64,000 bases of DNA from Nomascus leucogenys (lineage: Eukaryota; Chordata; Mammalia; Primates; Hylobatidae), in NCBI RefSeq assembly GCF_006542625.1, contig NC_044396.1, positions 44,827,630 to 44,891,629 of the forward strand. The letters are read 5' to 3'. The position numbers and the translations under genes are program-made. Below, piece after piece: positions 1 to 12,343 of the stretch; within the stretch, counting starts at the first letter, position 1, and each line of letters starts with the position of its first letter. The notes beneath the pieces were generated by a model, which worked only from the letters and a program-made list of their open reading frames with translations, was not told where the DNA came from and ran no database searches.

Positions 1-196
1 ATCAATAGGAGTCCCAGAAAGAAAAGAGACAAATGCAGCGTAGGGCTAAAATAATGAGCGATTTTTTTTTGTATATCAGATATATGATATTGTACTGACT
101 CCTGGGAGGAATACAAATGTGCACAGTTGCTTGAAAGCATCAATTTGACAGTGTTTTTTAAAATTAAAAATTTCCATATTCTCTTGGTGACAATTT

Positions 197-418
197 CTTT
201 TTTTTTTTTTTTTTTTTTTTGGAGACAGAGTCTCAGTCTGTCGCCCAGGCTGGAAATCTTCGCCTCCCGGGTTCAAGCAATTCTCATGCCTCAGCCTCCC
301 GAGTGGCTGGGACCACAGGCACACGCTGCCACGCCCAGCTAATTTTGTATTTTTAGCAGAGATGGGGTTTCACCATGTTGGTCAGGCTGGTCTCGGACTC
401 CTGACCTCAGATGATCCA
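197..418 (-). mobile_element. Alu, truncated, internal deletion
   Basis: The poly-T head at 197-220 is followed by antisense Alu. About 40 bp are missing after CAGGCTGGA, and the 5' end is lost at about 418. Confidence 0.9.
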
Positions 419-627
419 TGGGGTGAGTTCTGTTTAAGTTAATGAAGAAGGATATGCACAATATGTAAGGCAAAAATCAGTAAATAAATTGCAGTTTACA
501 GAACAAAAGGTATAGAAGGATTTGGTTCTCTAAGAGTTTAATTTCTATGAAAGTGAAATATGCTATTATTCCTAGCATAAAGGAAATAAGGATTGATTTT
601 GCGCCTCTGACTTACTTTTTCCTTTAT

Positions 628-978
628 TTATTTTTTTTTTGAGACTGAGTTTAGCTCTATTGCCCAGGCTGGAGTGCAGTGGACTCAATCCACTGCACTT
701 GACGATCTCAGCTCCACTGCACTCAATCCACTGTACTCGACAATCTCAACTCCCTGCAACCTCTGCCTCCCAGGTTCAAGAGATTCTCCTGCTTCAGCAT
801 CCCAAGTAGCTGGGATTACAGGAGTGTGCCACCACGCCTAGCTGATTTTTGTATTTTTGGTAGAGGCGGGGTTTCACCATGTGGGCCAGGCTGGTCTTGA
901 ACTCCTGACCTCAGGTGATCCACCCACCTTGGCCTCCCAAAGTGCTGAGATTACAGGTGTGAGCCACCTCGCCCAGCC
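628..978 (-). mobile_element. Alu with internal 38-bp tandem duplication
   Basis: Near full-length antisense Alu that is longer than usual because 683-720 is repeated at 721-758. Confidence 0.93.
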
Positions 979-1166
979 GTAGTTCCTCTTACTTTCAAAA
1001 GATAAAATTTCATTTGCATCCACTGAAGTACAATTAAACAAAAAAAGAATACACTTCAGCTTTGGCTGTTTCTCCACTTACACCTGCTTGGTCACTTTTT
1101 TGGTGGGGGAGAATGCAGTTAAAAAGGACATGTTCCCGGGGACCCAAACACACTTCTCAAAGTGTA

Positions 1167-1490
1167 CTGCTGGCCCTCCGTATCCATGGGTTCTGCATCT
1201 GTAGATTCCATCAACTGTAGATCAAAAATATTCAGAAAAAAAAAGTCTGTACTGCACATGTATAGACATTCTTTTTCTTGTCATTATTCCCTAAATACAG
1301 CGTAACAACTACTTACATACCATTTACATTGTATTAGGTATTACAAGTAATCTAGAGATGACAAATTATACAGGATGCCATAGATTATATGGAAATACTA
1401 TGTCATTTTATATCAGGGACTTGAGCTTCCTCAATTTGGTATTCAAGAGAGGTACTGAACTGATCCCCCACAGATACTTAGGAAACACCA
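1167..1490. mobile_element. MER2-like Tigger non-autonomous DNA transposon
   Basis: Starts TGGCCCTCCGTATCC after a TA. The interior has the family's runs TTCTTGTCATTATTCCCTAA and TATATCAGGGACTTGAGC, and it ends in a degraded inverted terminus before TA. Confidence 0.75.
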
Positions 1491-1611
1491 TAATTCAATG
1501 CAGTATCGTGGGCCAGCTAGAGCACATCCTGTACTAGTGAGAGAAATCTATTCCCTTAACAAGTTAGTCTTGGTTTGGAAAATGTCTCCCAGAGAGACAG
1601 TGAACACCCAT

Positions 1612-1770
1612 ATATGCATCTGAGATAGCTACTATTAGTATCCTCATTTGGCACATAACTGAGGCTCAAAGGCAAGTAACTTGATCAAGTCTCCATAACC
1701 AAGTAATTAATTTTGGAGCCGTCTGTCTGACTGCATGGCTAGAGATTCTACTTCTATACTCTTGCCTGTT
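1612..1770 (-). mobile_element. MIR-like SINE
   Basis: Antisense MIR phrases ACTGAGGCTCAAAGGCAAGTAACTTG and GTCTGACTGCATGGCTAGAG in their usual order, strongly diverged. Confidence 0.65.
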
Positions 1771-1832
1771 CATTTTACATCCACAGAGCATACACACAGG
1801 CACACTACAGATGTCATGTGAAGAAATATAAT

Positions 1833-2113
1833 CCAGTCTGGGTATAGTGGCTCTTGCCTATAACCCTAGCACTTTGGAAGGCCGAGGGTGGATCGCCTGA
1901 GCACAGGAGTTTGAGACCAGCCTGGGCAACATGGCGAGACCCCATCTCCACAAAAAAAATTAGCCAGGCCAGGCGTCACGGTGCGAGCCTGTAGTCCCAG
2001 CTACTTGAGGTTGAGGCAGGAGGATGGGTTGAGCCACGGAGTTCAAGGCTGCAGCGAGCCATGATTGCACGACTACACTCCAACCTGGGTGACACAGTGA
2101 AACTGTCTCCATT

Positions 2114-2144
<31 letters not shown>
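1833..2144 (+). mobile_element. Alu, full-length, old (AluJ-like)
   Basis: Diverged head and a long A-tail (2121-2144) after a short A-rich spacer. Confidence 0.93.
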
Positions 2145-3332
2145 TCTCACCCAGCAATGAACAGCCATGGTGGTTTCTGTTCTCTTGGTTATTGCCAGCT
2201 TACATTTCTACACCAGAAGCAGTGCTCTGCAAATCCAAATAGGGTAAGCACTGGAGAGATATCCTATTTTCAACCTTCCTTTAACTCCCCATCCATACAG
2301 GATGGCCTGTTAACTTGCATAGAATTATTGGCATCATTACCACTATTTAATCTATCCTGAATTCCCTATATTCAAAGGCCCTGCAGTTTTATTTCCATGC
2401 AGGTCTTTTTAAGTGTTTGAGAAATTGAAGATAATAGCAGTTTCAAAATTTTTAGTGCTATTTTAGCTGTAATACAGGTTCTCAATTATATATAGCTCTA
2501 ATCCAACACTTGCACTATTGTGAAGAAACACAACTGCTCATGTTCACAATTCCGTGAAAGCCATCCTTCCACTATTTTCTGATTTACTGAAGCGTTATTT
2601 TTCACAGTATATGTTCTCTGGACTTTAGTGACATTGTTTTCAGAATTTCCTCAGTCAGTTCTCAAGACATTTGTGCTCCAAAGACTGCTATGCTGCATTA
2701 AAAGTTCATAGGTATTTCTGTCTGGGGGCCACGTATTGACAGGTATTCCATTTTAAAATGGTCTTATTAACTGCTACCTAAAGAGCTCCCAAAGCTCAAC
2801 TGTTTGGTTTAAATTCAGCAATGGGACATAATTCATTCCAGACTCAGTTCCATTCAAATCCTTGATGTTAACTGGGTTTGTCTTGAGATCTGAAGTAGAC
2901 TCAGAAGGAATTGCATGTTGGGTAACAGCAGCAGGGGAGGGGCAAGGGGTTGACTCCAGTTTGAACTGTGAAACTTCAGTGGACAATGGATTGAGACTAG
3001 GAACACAGGACAGAGCTTCTGGGAGATTTCATTTTAGACACATTAGCTTTTCAGCTGTGGGTTGCAGGTGCCTAGTATGCAGTTGATTGTATACAGAAAT
3101 CTCAACTGAAGGTCAATTTGAAAAGACAGCAGAGTTCAGCGTGAAAGCCTGGGCCCAAATCCAAAGAAAAAACTTGAAATTACCCAACTTTGATCATATT
3201 AAAAATCTCAAACAATTTTCTGAAGGCAATCTTAACAATTTGTAGATGTTCCATTTTTCCAAAATCTACAGACACTTTCCCCAATAAATTTAGCAAACTA
3301 TGTATAAGGGTATCTGTCTGATTATAAATTCT
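2145..3332. other. intergenic, no gene seen
   Basis: AT-rich unique-looking sequence; no conserved frame or clear repeat. Confidence 0.6.
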
Positions 3333-3585
3333 AGGCTGGGTGCAGTGGCTCACTCCTGTAACATTTGGGAGGCTAACACAAGAGTTCCACACCAGCCTGG
3401 GCAACATGGCAAAACCTCACCTCTCACAAAAAATTAGCTGGGCATGGTAGCCACATGCCTATTAAGTCCCAGCTACTAGGCAGTTTGAGGTGGATCGCAT
3501 GAGCCCAGGAGGTGAAGGTTGCAGTGATCACACCACTGCACTCCAGCCTGGACTGCAGAGTGAGACCCTGTCTCAAAAACTGAAA
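3333..3585 (+). mobile_element. Alu, old, deleted
   Basis: Head GGCTGGGTGCAGTGGCTCAC; the left arm has lost sequence around 3362. Very short tail. Confidence 0.88.
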
Positions 3586-3622
3586 ATGTTAAGTATTCTT
3601 TAAAAATATAAAAGTGAAAATG

Positions 3623-3918
3623 GGCCAGGCATGGTGGCTTGTGCCTGTAATCCCGGCACTTTGGAAGGCTGAGGCAGGTGGATCACCCGAGGTCAGGAGT
3701 TTGAGACCAGCCTGACCAACAGTAAAAAACCTCCGTCTCTACTATAAAATAAACAATTAACCGGGCTTGGTGGCAGGCACTTGTAATCCCAACTACTTGG
3801 GAGGCTGAGGCAGGAGAATTGCTTGAACCTGGGAGGCAGAGGTTGCATTGAGCCAAGATCGCACCATTGCACTCCAGCCTGGGCCACAGAGCAGAATGCC
3901 GTCTCAAAAAAAAAAAGT
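3623..3918 (+). mobile_element. Alu, full-length (AluS-like)
   Basis: GGGCCAGGCATGGTGGC to an A-tail at 3906-3917. Its antisense gives the open frames at 3683-3947. Confidence 0.94.
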
Positions 3919-4401
3919 GAAAATTTTATATTTAAAATATAAAACACTGAAAATTATAAGTATTTTAAAACTAAGTTTTCATCCCTAAAACCCTAAAACT
4001 TAGTTTTAGTTCTGCCTCTGCCAATTAAACCTTTTTTAAGGACGTTAAACTCGGTTAATTTAAAAATATTAGTTACTAGTTTTTAACACCTGCCTACTAG
4101 TGCACTAGGTTCTCAAGCATGGCTGTGTATTACAAACGCCCCATACCAACCAGGATTTATCTAGAGTATGCCAAAGTTATAAACTGCCAGTGTCCAATAA
4201 AACTGGTCAGGTCTCACATATTATGTAGTTAACAGAATCCAGTTTTCAAATGACTCAAACGACAATGAAAACAGGATAGACCACTCTAGATACCCATATA
4301 TTCCACCTGAAAAGTGGAAGTCTCATAGTACACCTTTATATTCCTAAAATCTGCCAGTATTCTGAATAAAAAGCCAACAGAAGTTAACAACTGGTAATTA
4401 A

Positions 4402-4407
4402 TTTATT
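4402..4407 (-). terminator. RPS20: RPS20 polyadenylation signal AATAAA
   Basis: Plus-strand TTTATT reads AATAAA on the minus strand, 12 nt after the stop codon. Cleavage is expected 10-25 nt further on, near 4380-4390. Confidence 0.85.
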
Positions 4408-4419
4408 AAAATAGTTGAC

Positions 4420-5689
<1,270 letters not shown>

Positions 5690-5832
5690 GGCTGCTGCGC
5701 GGCTTCCTGACCGACTTGTTCCTCGGCGAGAGCGAACAGCGGTGAGTCAGGAGCAGGAGCTTGCGGAGCAGATATCCTCAGCTCCTACGACCGCGTCTTC
5801 CTCAAAAAGAATGGGGTGGGACCTGAGCAACC

Positions 5833-5840
5833 CTTATATA
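5833..5840 (-). promoter_or_regulatory. RPS20: TATA-like box of RPS20
   Basis: Minus-strand TATATAAG lies 24-31 bases upstream of the inferred CTTTTT start at 5809, which is canonical TATA spacing. Many ribosomal-protein promoters have only an A/T-rich or degenerate box here. Confidence 0.7.
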
Positions 5841-6352
5841 ACACGCTCGCATCCGGGTCCCACACGCCCCGGAACAGGAAACGTCCCGGGCCCTAGAGGC
5901 GGTAGCACAAGGGCGAGCTGGAGCACTAGTGGAGTTGGCGGGAAAGACACGGCTGCGGGCGCCCCCTGTCCGCAGGGAGGAGCCGAAGTCCCGCAGGGTG
6001 GGGTCCCCGCCTGCGCCGAGATGGCCACCTGGTCGAGAGAACAGGCGAGACGGAAACCTGAGAAACTCGTCTGTCTGATGCACCTAACCCTCTCCCTCGT
6101 AAAGTGCACACGAACTCCGGTTTTTCCGTTGCAAATTTTGCTTTCTACACAGACCATACCACTCGTTGCTCTCTGAGGATGAGGTGACTTCTCTGAGTTT
6201 AGCTGACATGAGCATCGGCAGAAATACTTTTCGTAAGCTGGACACCTTACGTTAGAATTAGTAAGCAGTTATTTTTCATAGCCTGAGACGTCCTGTTGTG
6301 ATATTTCAGCTCCTGGCTTCCCAGTCCAGCAGAAGTATCTACATCTATTTCT

Positions 6353-6644
6353 TTTTTTTTTTTTTTTTTTTGAGACGGAGTCTCGCTCTGTCACCCAGGC
6401 TGGAGTGCAGTGGCGCGATCTCGGCTCACTGCAAGCTCCGCCTCCCGGGTTTACGCCATTCTCCTGCCTCAGCCTCTCCGAGTAGCTGGGACTACAGGCG
6501 CCCGCCACCACGCCCGGCTAATTTTTTTGTATTTTTTTAGTGGAGACGGGGTTTCACCGTGGTCTCGATCTCCTGACCTCGTGATCCGCCCGCCTCGGCC
6601 TCCCAGAGTGCTGGGATTACAAGCGTGAGCCACCGCGCCCGGCC
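6353..6644 (-). mobile_element. AluY-like, with target-site duplication
   Basis: Low divergence and AluY features (GCAAGCTCCGCC, CTCGTGATCCGCC). About 11-12 bp are missing after TTTCACCGTG. The 15-bp duplication TCTACATCTATTTCT flanks it at 6338-6352 and 6645-6659. Confidence 0.95.
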
Positions 6645-6659
6645 TCTACATCTATTTCT

Positions 6660-7108
6660 GGAAAGGACCTGAACTTGGCTTCTCGTCCTTCTGGAAAGTG
6701 AGGCGAAAAGCCAGGCTGTGCAGCTATCCTGAGGCCTGGCCTGGAACCTGGCTAGCCACCCAGTCCTGATACCTCATCTCCTTTCTGTTGGATAAAGTCA
6801 TTGGATAAGTTCCCCCAGGGTCTTCTTAATACTGAACATCTGTTCATAATCACATAAGTGACCAAGTATAGTGGAAAACCCGAATGGTCACCTGAGCTGA
6901 GCAGTGGGAGAGGGCACAGGATGAGCTCACCTACACCTGAGCAAGAAGCCGGGGCTAAATACATGGAAATCATTGAGATGGATTTTGATACAGGGCAGAA
7001 AGAAGAGTAAAATCATCTCATATTACTTTCCACCTGAAGCTCTGAGCCGAGTTATTTGCTCAAACACTCTGAAATGGGGAGGGACAGAGCTCTGACCCCT
7101 CCCTCCTG
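6660..7108. other. intergenic, no gene seen
   Basis: Moderately GC sequence upstream of RPS20; short frames only. Confidence 0.6.
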
Positions 7109-7418
7109 GCCTGGTTTGTTTGTTTGTTTGTTTGTTTGTTTGTTTGTGAGACGGAGTTTCACTCTTGTTGCCCAGGCTGGAGTGCCATGGCGCGATCTCG
7201 GCTCACCGCAACCTCCGCCTCATGGATTCAAGCGATTCTCCTGCCTCAGCCTCCTGAGTAGCTGGGATTACAGGCATGCACCACCATGCCCGGATAATTT
7301 TTTTTTTTTTTTTTTTAGTAGAGACGGGATTTCTCCATGTTGGTCAGGCTGGTCTCAAACTCCAGATCTCAGGCCCGCCTCGGCCTCCCAAAGTGCTGTG
7401 AGCCACCGCACTCGCCCC
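7109..7418 (-). mobile_element. Alu with (TTTG)n tail
   Basis: The tail has become a (TTTG) microsatellite (7109-7146); a second T-run marks the middle linker. A few bases are lost at the 5' end. Confidence 0.93.
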
Positions 7419-7627
7419 ATCAGGGTTCTTTCTTGAGGTTTTGTCTTCTGTTCCTTGGTAGGAAATTGTGTTTGAAACTTTAATCAAATAATAGCACTGT
7501 CTTATTTGGTGATAATTGGAACATAACTAATAACTGGGTTTCTTTGGCTCACGATACATATGAGATTTTTGCTGCCATTTTAACAATTATTTTAAATTTT
7601 CAAATTTGGATGTATTCCAGTTCAGTT

Positions 7628-7933
7628 TTTTGGGTTTTTTGTTTGTTTTTTGAGATGGAGTCTCGCTCTCTTGCCAAGGCTGGAGTGCAGTGGCGCGATT
7701 TTGGCTCCTTGCAACCTCCACCTTCTGGGTTCAAGCAATTCTCCTGCCTCAGCCTCCCGAGTAGCTGGAACTACAGGCACGTGCCACCACTCTCAGCTAA
7801 TTTTATGTATTTTTACTAGAGACGGTGTTTCACCGTGTTAGCCAGGATGGTCCCCATCTCCTGAACTCGTGATCTGCCTGCCTTGGCCTCCCAAAGTGCT
7901 GGGATTACAGGTGTGAGCCACCTAGCCCGGCCC
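7628..7933 (-). mobile_element. Alu with target-site duplication
   Basis: Antisense Alu between CAGTTCAGTT copies at 7618-7627 and 7934-7943. Confidence 0.94.
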
Positions 7934-7943
7934 CAGTTCAGTT

Positions 7944-8499
7944 ATTTTTAAATGTAATCCATTGTCTGTAAATACTCTTTTAGTAGAATTTTCAGCAGAA
8001 AATCTGAAAACCTGCATTCTTATTGTGCTAGCTGTAACCTAACTGAGACTTCATAACTTAGAGGTTTAACTTATTGGTATGGCTATGTGCGACAAATAGA
8101 CAAAAGCACAATTGCCCTGCTCCCTGGGGTGTGATCAGCCACCACTGTAGTACTGCCTGGAGGTGACTGTGCATATTTTAAGTGAACATATACAGTGGCA
8201 TTCATGTTTTACTAATGCTCAAAGATGACTGGAAATTCAATGAAGGAATTTCATTGAGAAGTACAATTGTAATTTTGTACAAGTGTGAATTTTTTTTGTA
8301 ACAAATCTGGTACATCTTTTTCTTAGGCTTACCTCATCCTTTAAGTATTTGAGGAACTGGTGAACAAGTTAACTACTTTGACCATAAACGAGGAAATTTC
8401 ATTATAGAGAAAAGCAAAATATGGCCCAGCAGGTATGTGAAAAATGGCTGATCTGACTAGAACTAAAGAAACAAATGGTTAAGATAATATTAGACAAAA
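7944..8499. other. intergenic, no gene seen
   Basis: AT-rich. Possibly more old repeat; nothing assignable. Confidence 0.55.
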
Positions 8500-8720
8500 G
8501 TAATGGAAATTTTTTTTTTTTGAAAACAGTATGGAGGGTCCCCAAAAAATTAAAAATGGAACTTCCATATGAACCAGCCATCCCACTTCTGGGTATATAC
8601 CCAAAGAAAATGAAATTGGTATCTTGAAGAGATACCTGCACTCCCATGTTTATTGCAGCATTATTTACAGTAGCTAAGGTCAGGAAATGACCTAGGTGTC
8701 CTGCAACAGGTGAATGGATC

Positions 8721-9014
8721 TTTTCTTTTTTTGAGATGGAGTCTTACTTTGTTGCTCAGGCTGGGGCTCAGTGGTGCGATCTCGGCACACTGCAACCTCC
8801 ACCTCCTGGGTTCAAGCAGTCCTCCTGCCTCAGCCTCCCAAATAGCTGGAAATTCAGGTGGGCACCACCATGCCCGGCTAATTTTTGTATTTTCAGTAGA
8901 GACAAGGCTTCACCATGTTGGCCAGGCTGGTCTCGAACTCCTGACCTCAGGTTATCTGCCCATCTCAGGCTTCCAAAGTGCTAGGATTACGGGCGTGAGC
9001 CACCATGCCCAGCC
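8721..9014 (-). mobile_element. Alu inserted in L1
   Basis: Flanked by TGAATGGATC at 8711-8720 and 9015-9024, which lie within the L1 sequence. Confidence 0.95.
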
Positions 9015-9059
9015 TGAATGGATCAATATTATTCAGCCTTAAAAAAGAAGGAAATTCTG

Positions 9060-9185
9060 GCCGGGAAAGGTGGCTCACACCTGTAATCCTAGCCCTTTGG
9101 AAGGCTGAGGCGGATAGGTCACCTGGAGTCAGAAGCTCAAGATCAGCCTGGCCAACATGGTGAAACCCTGTCTCTACTAAAGATA
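9060..9185 (+). mobile_element. Alu left arm, 3'-truncated
   Basis: GGCCGGGAAAGGTGGCTCAC through TCTCTACTAAAGATAAA; the right arm is absent and L1 resumes at once. Confidence 0.88.
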
Positions 9186-9396
9186 AATATACTGTGTGAG
9201 TTCACTTACATGTGGAGTCAAAAAAAAGTCAAATTTGTAGAAGCAGACAGTAGACTACTAGAGTCAGGAGGTGAGATCTAGTGAGGTTTGGGAATTTTAA
9301 AGTTTATTAGTTTAGTTTCAAACACTTTGCCGTATTTTTCTCTTGAAAACCAGCAGCTTCTGTGGCCCCCAATTTCTCTTTAAAATGTTATGTTTG

Positions 9397-9696
9397 GGTC
9401 AGACGCGGTGGCTCACACCTGTAATCCCAGTACTTTGGGAGGTCGAGGTGGGTGGATCACCTGACGTCAGGAGTTCGAGACCAGCCTGACCAATGTGCTG
9501 AAAACCTGTCTCTACTAAAATACAAAAATTAGCCGTGTGTGGTGGCGGGCTCCTGTAATCTAAGCTACTCAGGAGGCTGAGGCAGGAGAATCGCTTGAAC
9601 CCAGGAGGCAGAGGTTGCAGTGAGCCGAGATCGCGCCATTGCCCTCAAGCCTGGGCAACAAGAGTGAAACTCTGTCTCAAAAAAAAAAAAAAAAAG
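9397..9696 (+). mobile_element. Alu, full-length
   Basis: Complete dimer with a 17-nt A-tail; some CpGs retained. Confidence 0.95.
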
Positions 9697-9808
9697 AACA
9701 AAAGTTATGTTTGAATACTAGATGTGAGATATCCATTGGAGAAAAAAGTAACAACAATGAGCCAAAAATAAGAAGAAAATATGTAATTCCATCATTCAAT
9801 GTATGTTT

Positions 9809-10110
9809 CTTTTCTTTTCTTTTTTTTTGAGGAGTCGGTCTTGCTCTGTTGCCCAGGCTGGAGTGCAGTGGTATGATCTCAGCTCATTGCAACCTCTGCC
9901 TCCCAGGTTCAAGTGATTCTCCTGCCTTAGCCTCCCAAGTAGCTGGGATTACAGGTACCCACCACCATGTCCAGCTAACTTTTGTATTTCAGGTGAGACA
10001 GTGTTTTGCCATGTTGGCTAGACTGGTCTCGAACTCCTGACCTCAGGTGATCCGCTGGCCTCGGCCTCTCAAAGTGCTGGGATTACAGGCACGAGCCACC
10101 ACGCCAGGCC
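9809..10110 (-). mobile_element. Alu, full-length antisense
   Basis: T-rich head TTTTCTTTTC, complete dimer, ends CCAGGCC at 10110. Confidence 0.94.
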
Positions 10111-10257
10111 AACATGTCTTTTAATGATGGTGTTATCATGAATTGTATGAATGGTTCTTTTAGGATTTGTTGAATGTGTCTTCTGTTTTTAGGCATTTAG
10201 GCTTGTTTTCCCATTTTTCAGTCTATAAACAATATCATGAGGTAAATCCTGGTAGAT

Positions 10258-10479
10258 CAGGGTTTCTCAATCTCAGCACAATTGACATTTTGGGGGCCGG
10301 ATAATTCTTTGCTTTGGGGGACTGTCCTACGCATTTAGGAGGTTTGGCGATATCTCTGGCCTCTATACTCACTAGGTGCTAGGAGCGACCCCACTCCTCC
10401 ACTGGTGGCAATCAAACATGCCTCCAGACATTGTCAGCAGTCCCTGTGGGTAAAAATGATGCCCGGTTGAGAGCCACTA
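10258..10479. mobile_element. hAT-Charlie MITE, 222 bp
   Basis: Inverted termini CAGGGTTTCTCAATCTC and GGTTGAGAGCCACTA. The 8-bp duplication TGGTAGAT/TTGTAGAT at 10250-10257 and 10480-10487 is diagnostic of hAT. Confidence 0.85.
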
Positions 10480-10487
10480 TTGTAGAT

Positions 10488-11003
10488 GAATATTTTAGCT
10501 CCTACTTAATGCCTTAGGTCAATTACTAAATAACTTATCCTCTGATGGCTTAATCAAAGAATAAGCACATTTAAAATACTTTGGTATTAAGTAAGTTGCC
10601 CTCCGGGAAGGTCGTACCCAAATAGGTATTTCCTCCAACAGCCGAATGAGGATTTCAATGTGAAAAACATTGAATTAGATATCAGGTTCATTTTAACTTT
10701 TGAAATATTCCTAACAACTTTATGAAATTTGTGTTTTCAATATCTCTATGTATAGCCTTTTACTATTTTTTGCAGATCTTTTAAAATTATCTTGTAAAGA
10801 CTTTTACTGCAGGTATTTGTGTGGGTCTGTGGATGGCCATCTACTGGTCTTTCACTGCAATGACAGTGTCATCCTACTTTTTCCAAAAGGAAATTTACAG
10901 CAGTCAAAAACTACTGAATTCATGGTACGCATGTGTAAATGTCTGAATCACATTGAAAAAGGCAAATTGTCGAATGAATGTGGATGAGTCTGTTTAGACA
11001 CAA
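10488..11003. other. intergenic, no gene seen
   Basis: The 79-codon plus frame at 10748 has no recognisable family and no splice context I can support. Confidence 0.55.
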
Positions 11004-11321
11004 CAGTAGTCCCCGCCTTATCCCTGGTTTCACATTCTGAGGTTTCAGTTACCTGCAGCACAGTTCAGTAAGATACTTTGAAATCAGAGAGACCACATTC
11101 ACATAATTTTATTACAGTATATGACTACCACTGTCCTATTTTGTTATTAAAGTATAATAAAATATTATTAATCTCTTCATGTACCTAACTTATAAATTAA
11201 ACTTTATCATAGGTACGTATGTACAGGAACAAACGTAGTATATATAGAGTTTGGTTCTATCTGTGGTTTCAGGCACCCAGGGTGTCTTGGCACCAGCTCT
11301 GTGGATAAGGAGGAACTCCTG
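11004..11321. mobile_element. Tigger-type non-autonomous DNA transposon
   Basis: Starts CAGTAGTCCCCGCCTTATCC and ends with the inverted form GGATAAGGAGGAACTCCTG before TA. No coding remains. Confidence 0.75.
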
Positions 11322-11515
11322 TATTTTATTTGTGGAATTTAAAAATCTAAATACAACATTTGTATGTTGAACTTCTTCAGTCTGAAATGCTTTCAGCCAT
11401 CTACTGGGGGGCTTGGCACTACCTCTGTGGATAAGGGGGAACTCCTGTATTTTATTTGCAGAATTTTTTATCTAAATACATATTTTTTATGTTAAACTTC
11501 TTCAGTCTGAAATTT
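11278..11515 (+). repeat. diverged tandem duplication of about 120 bp
   Basis: The Tigger right end plus downstream DNA (11278-11396) is repeated at about 11402-11515; both contain CTGTGGATAAGG, AACTCCTGTATTTTATTTG and AACTTCTTCAGTCTGAAAT. Confidence 0.85.
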
Positions 11516-11585
11516 AAGAATAAAAACCAGAGAGAGTATGTGAAGATTTACAACAGTACTCGGCATATGAGAGTAGCCAGCACCA

Positions 11586-11870
11586 GGCCAGGTGCGGTGG
11601 CTCATGCTTGTAGTCCAGGCGCTTTGGGAGGCTGAGGCAGGTGGATCACTTGAGGCCAGGAGTTCTAGACCAGTCTGGCCAACATGGTTAAACCCCATCT
11701 CTACTGAAAGTACAAAAATTAGCCAGGTGTGGTGGTGCACACCTGTAGTCCTGACTACTTAGGAGGCTGAGGCATGAAAATTGCCTGCCTGGGAGGTGAA
11801 GGTTGCAGTGAGCCGAGATTATGTCCCTGCACTCCAGCCTGGACAGAGTGAGACTGTCTCAAAAAAAAGG
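11586..11870 (+). mobile_element. Alu with tail grown into a purine tract
   Basis: GGCCAGGTGCGGTGGC to GTCTCAAAAAAAA, with a small deletion in the right arm. Confidence 0.93.
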
Positions 11871-11992
11871 AAGAAAAAGAAAAGAAGAAGAAAAGAAGAA
11901 GGAGGAGGGGGAGGGGAGGGGAGGGGAGGAGGAGGAGGAGGGGAGGGGAGGAGGAGGAGGAGAAAGAGAAGGCAGAAGGAGAAGGAGAAGAG
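11868..11992 (+). repeat. polypurine GA/GGA tract with G-quadruplex motif
   Basis: About 125 nt are almost only A and G. At 11907-11926 runs G5-A-G4-A-G4-A-G4 occur. Reading either strand gives low-complexity Lys/Glu/Gly or Ser/Pro/Leu frames that are not genes. Confidence 0.95.
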
Positions 11993-12009
11993 CCAGCACT
12001 ATTGTTGGG

Positions 12010-12175
12010 AGTGTTCTAACTGTAATAGTAATCCATTCGATCCTCACATCAACTGTAGGTGATAAGTGCTGTTATTCACTTTCTATTTATGAGGATGCTG
12101 AGGTTAGGTCACAGGAAAACTAGTGTTTGGATCAAAGCAGTCCAACTCTAGAGCCTGCACTCTTAGCCTCTGTAT
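12010..12175 (-). mobile_element. MIR-like SINE
   Basis: Order and spacing of CCTCACATCAACTGTAGGTG, GAGGATGCTGAGGTTAGGTC and CAACTCTAGAGCCTGCACTC fit antisense MIR. Confidence 0.6.
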
Positions 12176-12310
12176 TATCAGTGTATGTTAGCAGTCATCT
12201 TTATCATTAGCAGTGGCAGTATATCTGAGAGATACGAAATCCTGTTGTGTTAAAGAACATGGCATAGAAAGGCTTTATACATTTCCCTATAGCTGAGGTT
12301 AGAAATTTTA

Positions 12311-12343
12311 CACTTGATCTTAGCCAAAAGGCTGAGAAGCGAT
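12311..12343 (-). pseudogene. 3'-truncated U2 snRNA retro-insert (first 33 nt)
   Basis: The minus strand reads as U2 snRNA positions 1-33 (begins ATCGCTTCTC, contains GGCTAAGATC) with one substitution (CGG to CAG). It is flanked by 16-bp direct repeats GAGGT(T/C)AGAAATTTTA at 12295-12310 and 12344-12359, marking an L1-mediated insertion. There is no promoter, Sm site or 3' stem, so it is non-functional. Confidence 0.9.

Larger units (their letters stand above)
8500..9300 (+). mobile_element. L1 ORF2/3' fragment split by two Alus
   Basis: Plus-strand L1 sequence at 8520-8720 (TGGGTATATACCCAAAG, TTGCAGCATTATTTACA) resumes at 9025-9058 (TTATTCAGCCTTAAAAAAG) and again after 9185 (TGTGAGTTCACTTACATGTGG). 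Confidence 0.85.

Noticed and set aside
3683..3947. Many 60-140-codon frames with 'SRDGVSPCWPGWSQTPDLR'-like text
   Set aside because: These are translations of antisense Alu and recur at each Alu copy; they are not genes.
5718..5750. Plus-strand splice donor-like CAGCGGTGAGTCAG suggesting a divergent gene
   Set aside because: The same bases are RPS20 5' UTR on the minus strand and no plus-strand exon structure follows.
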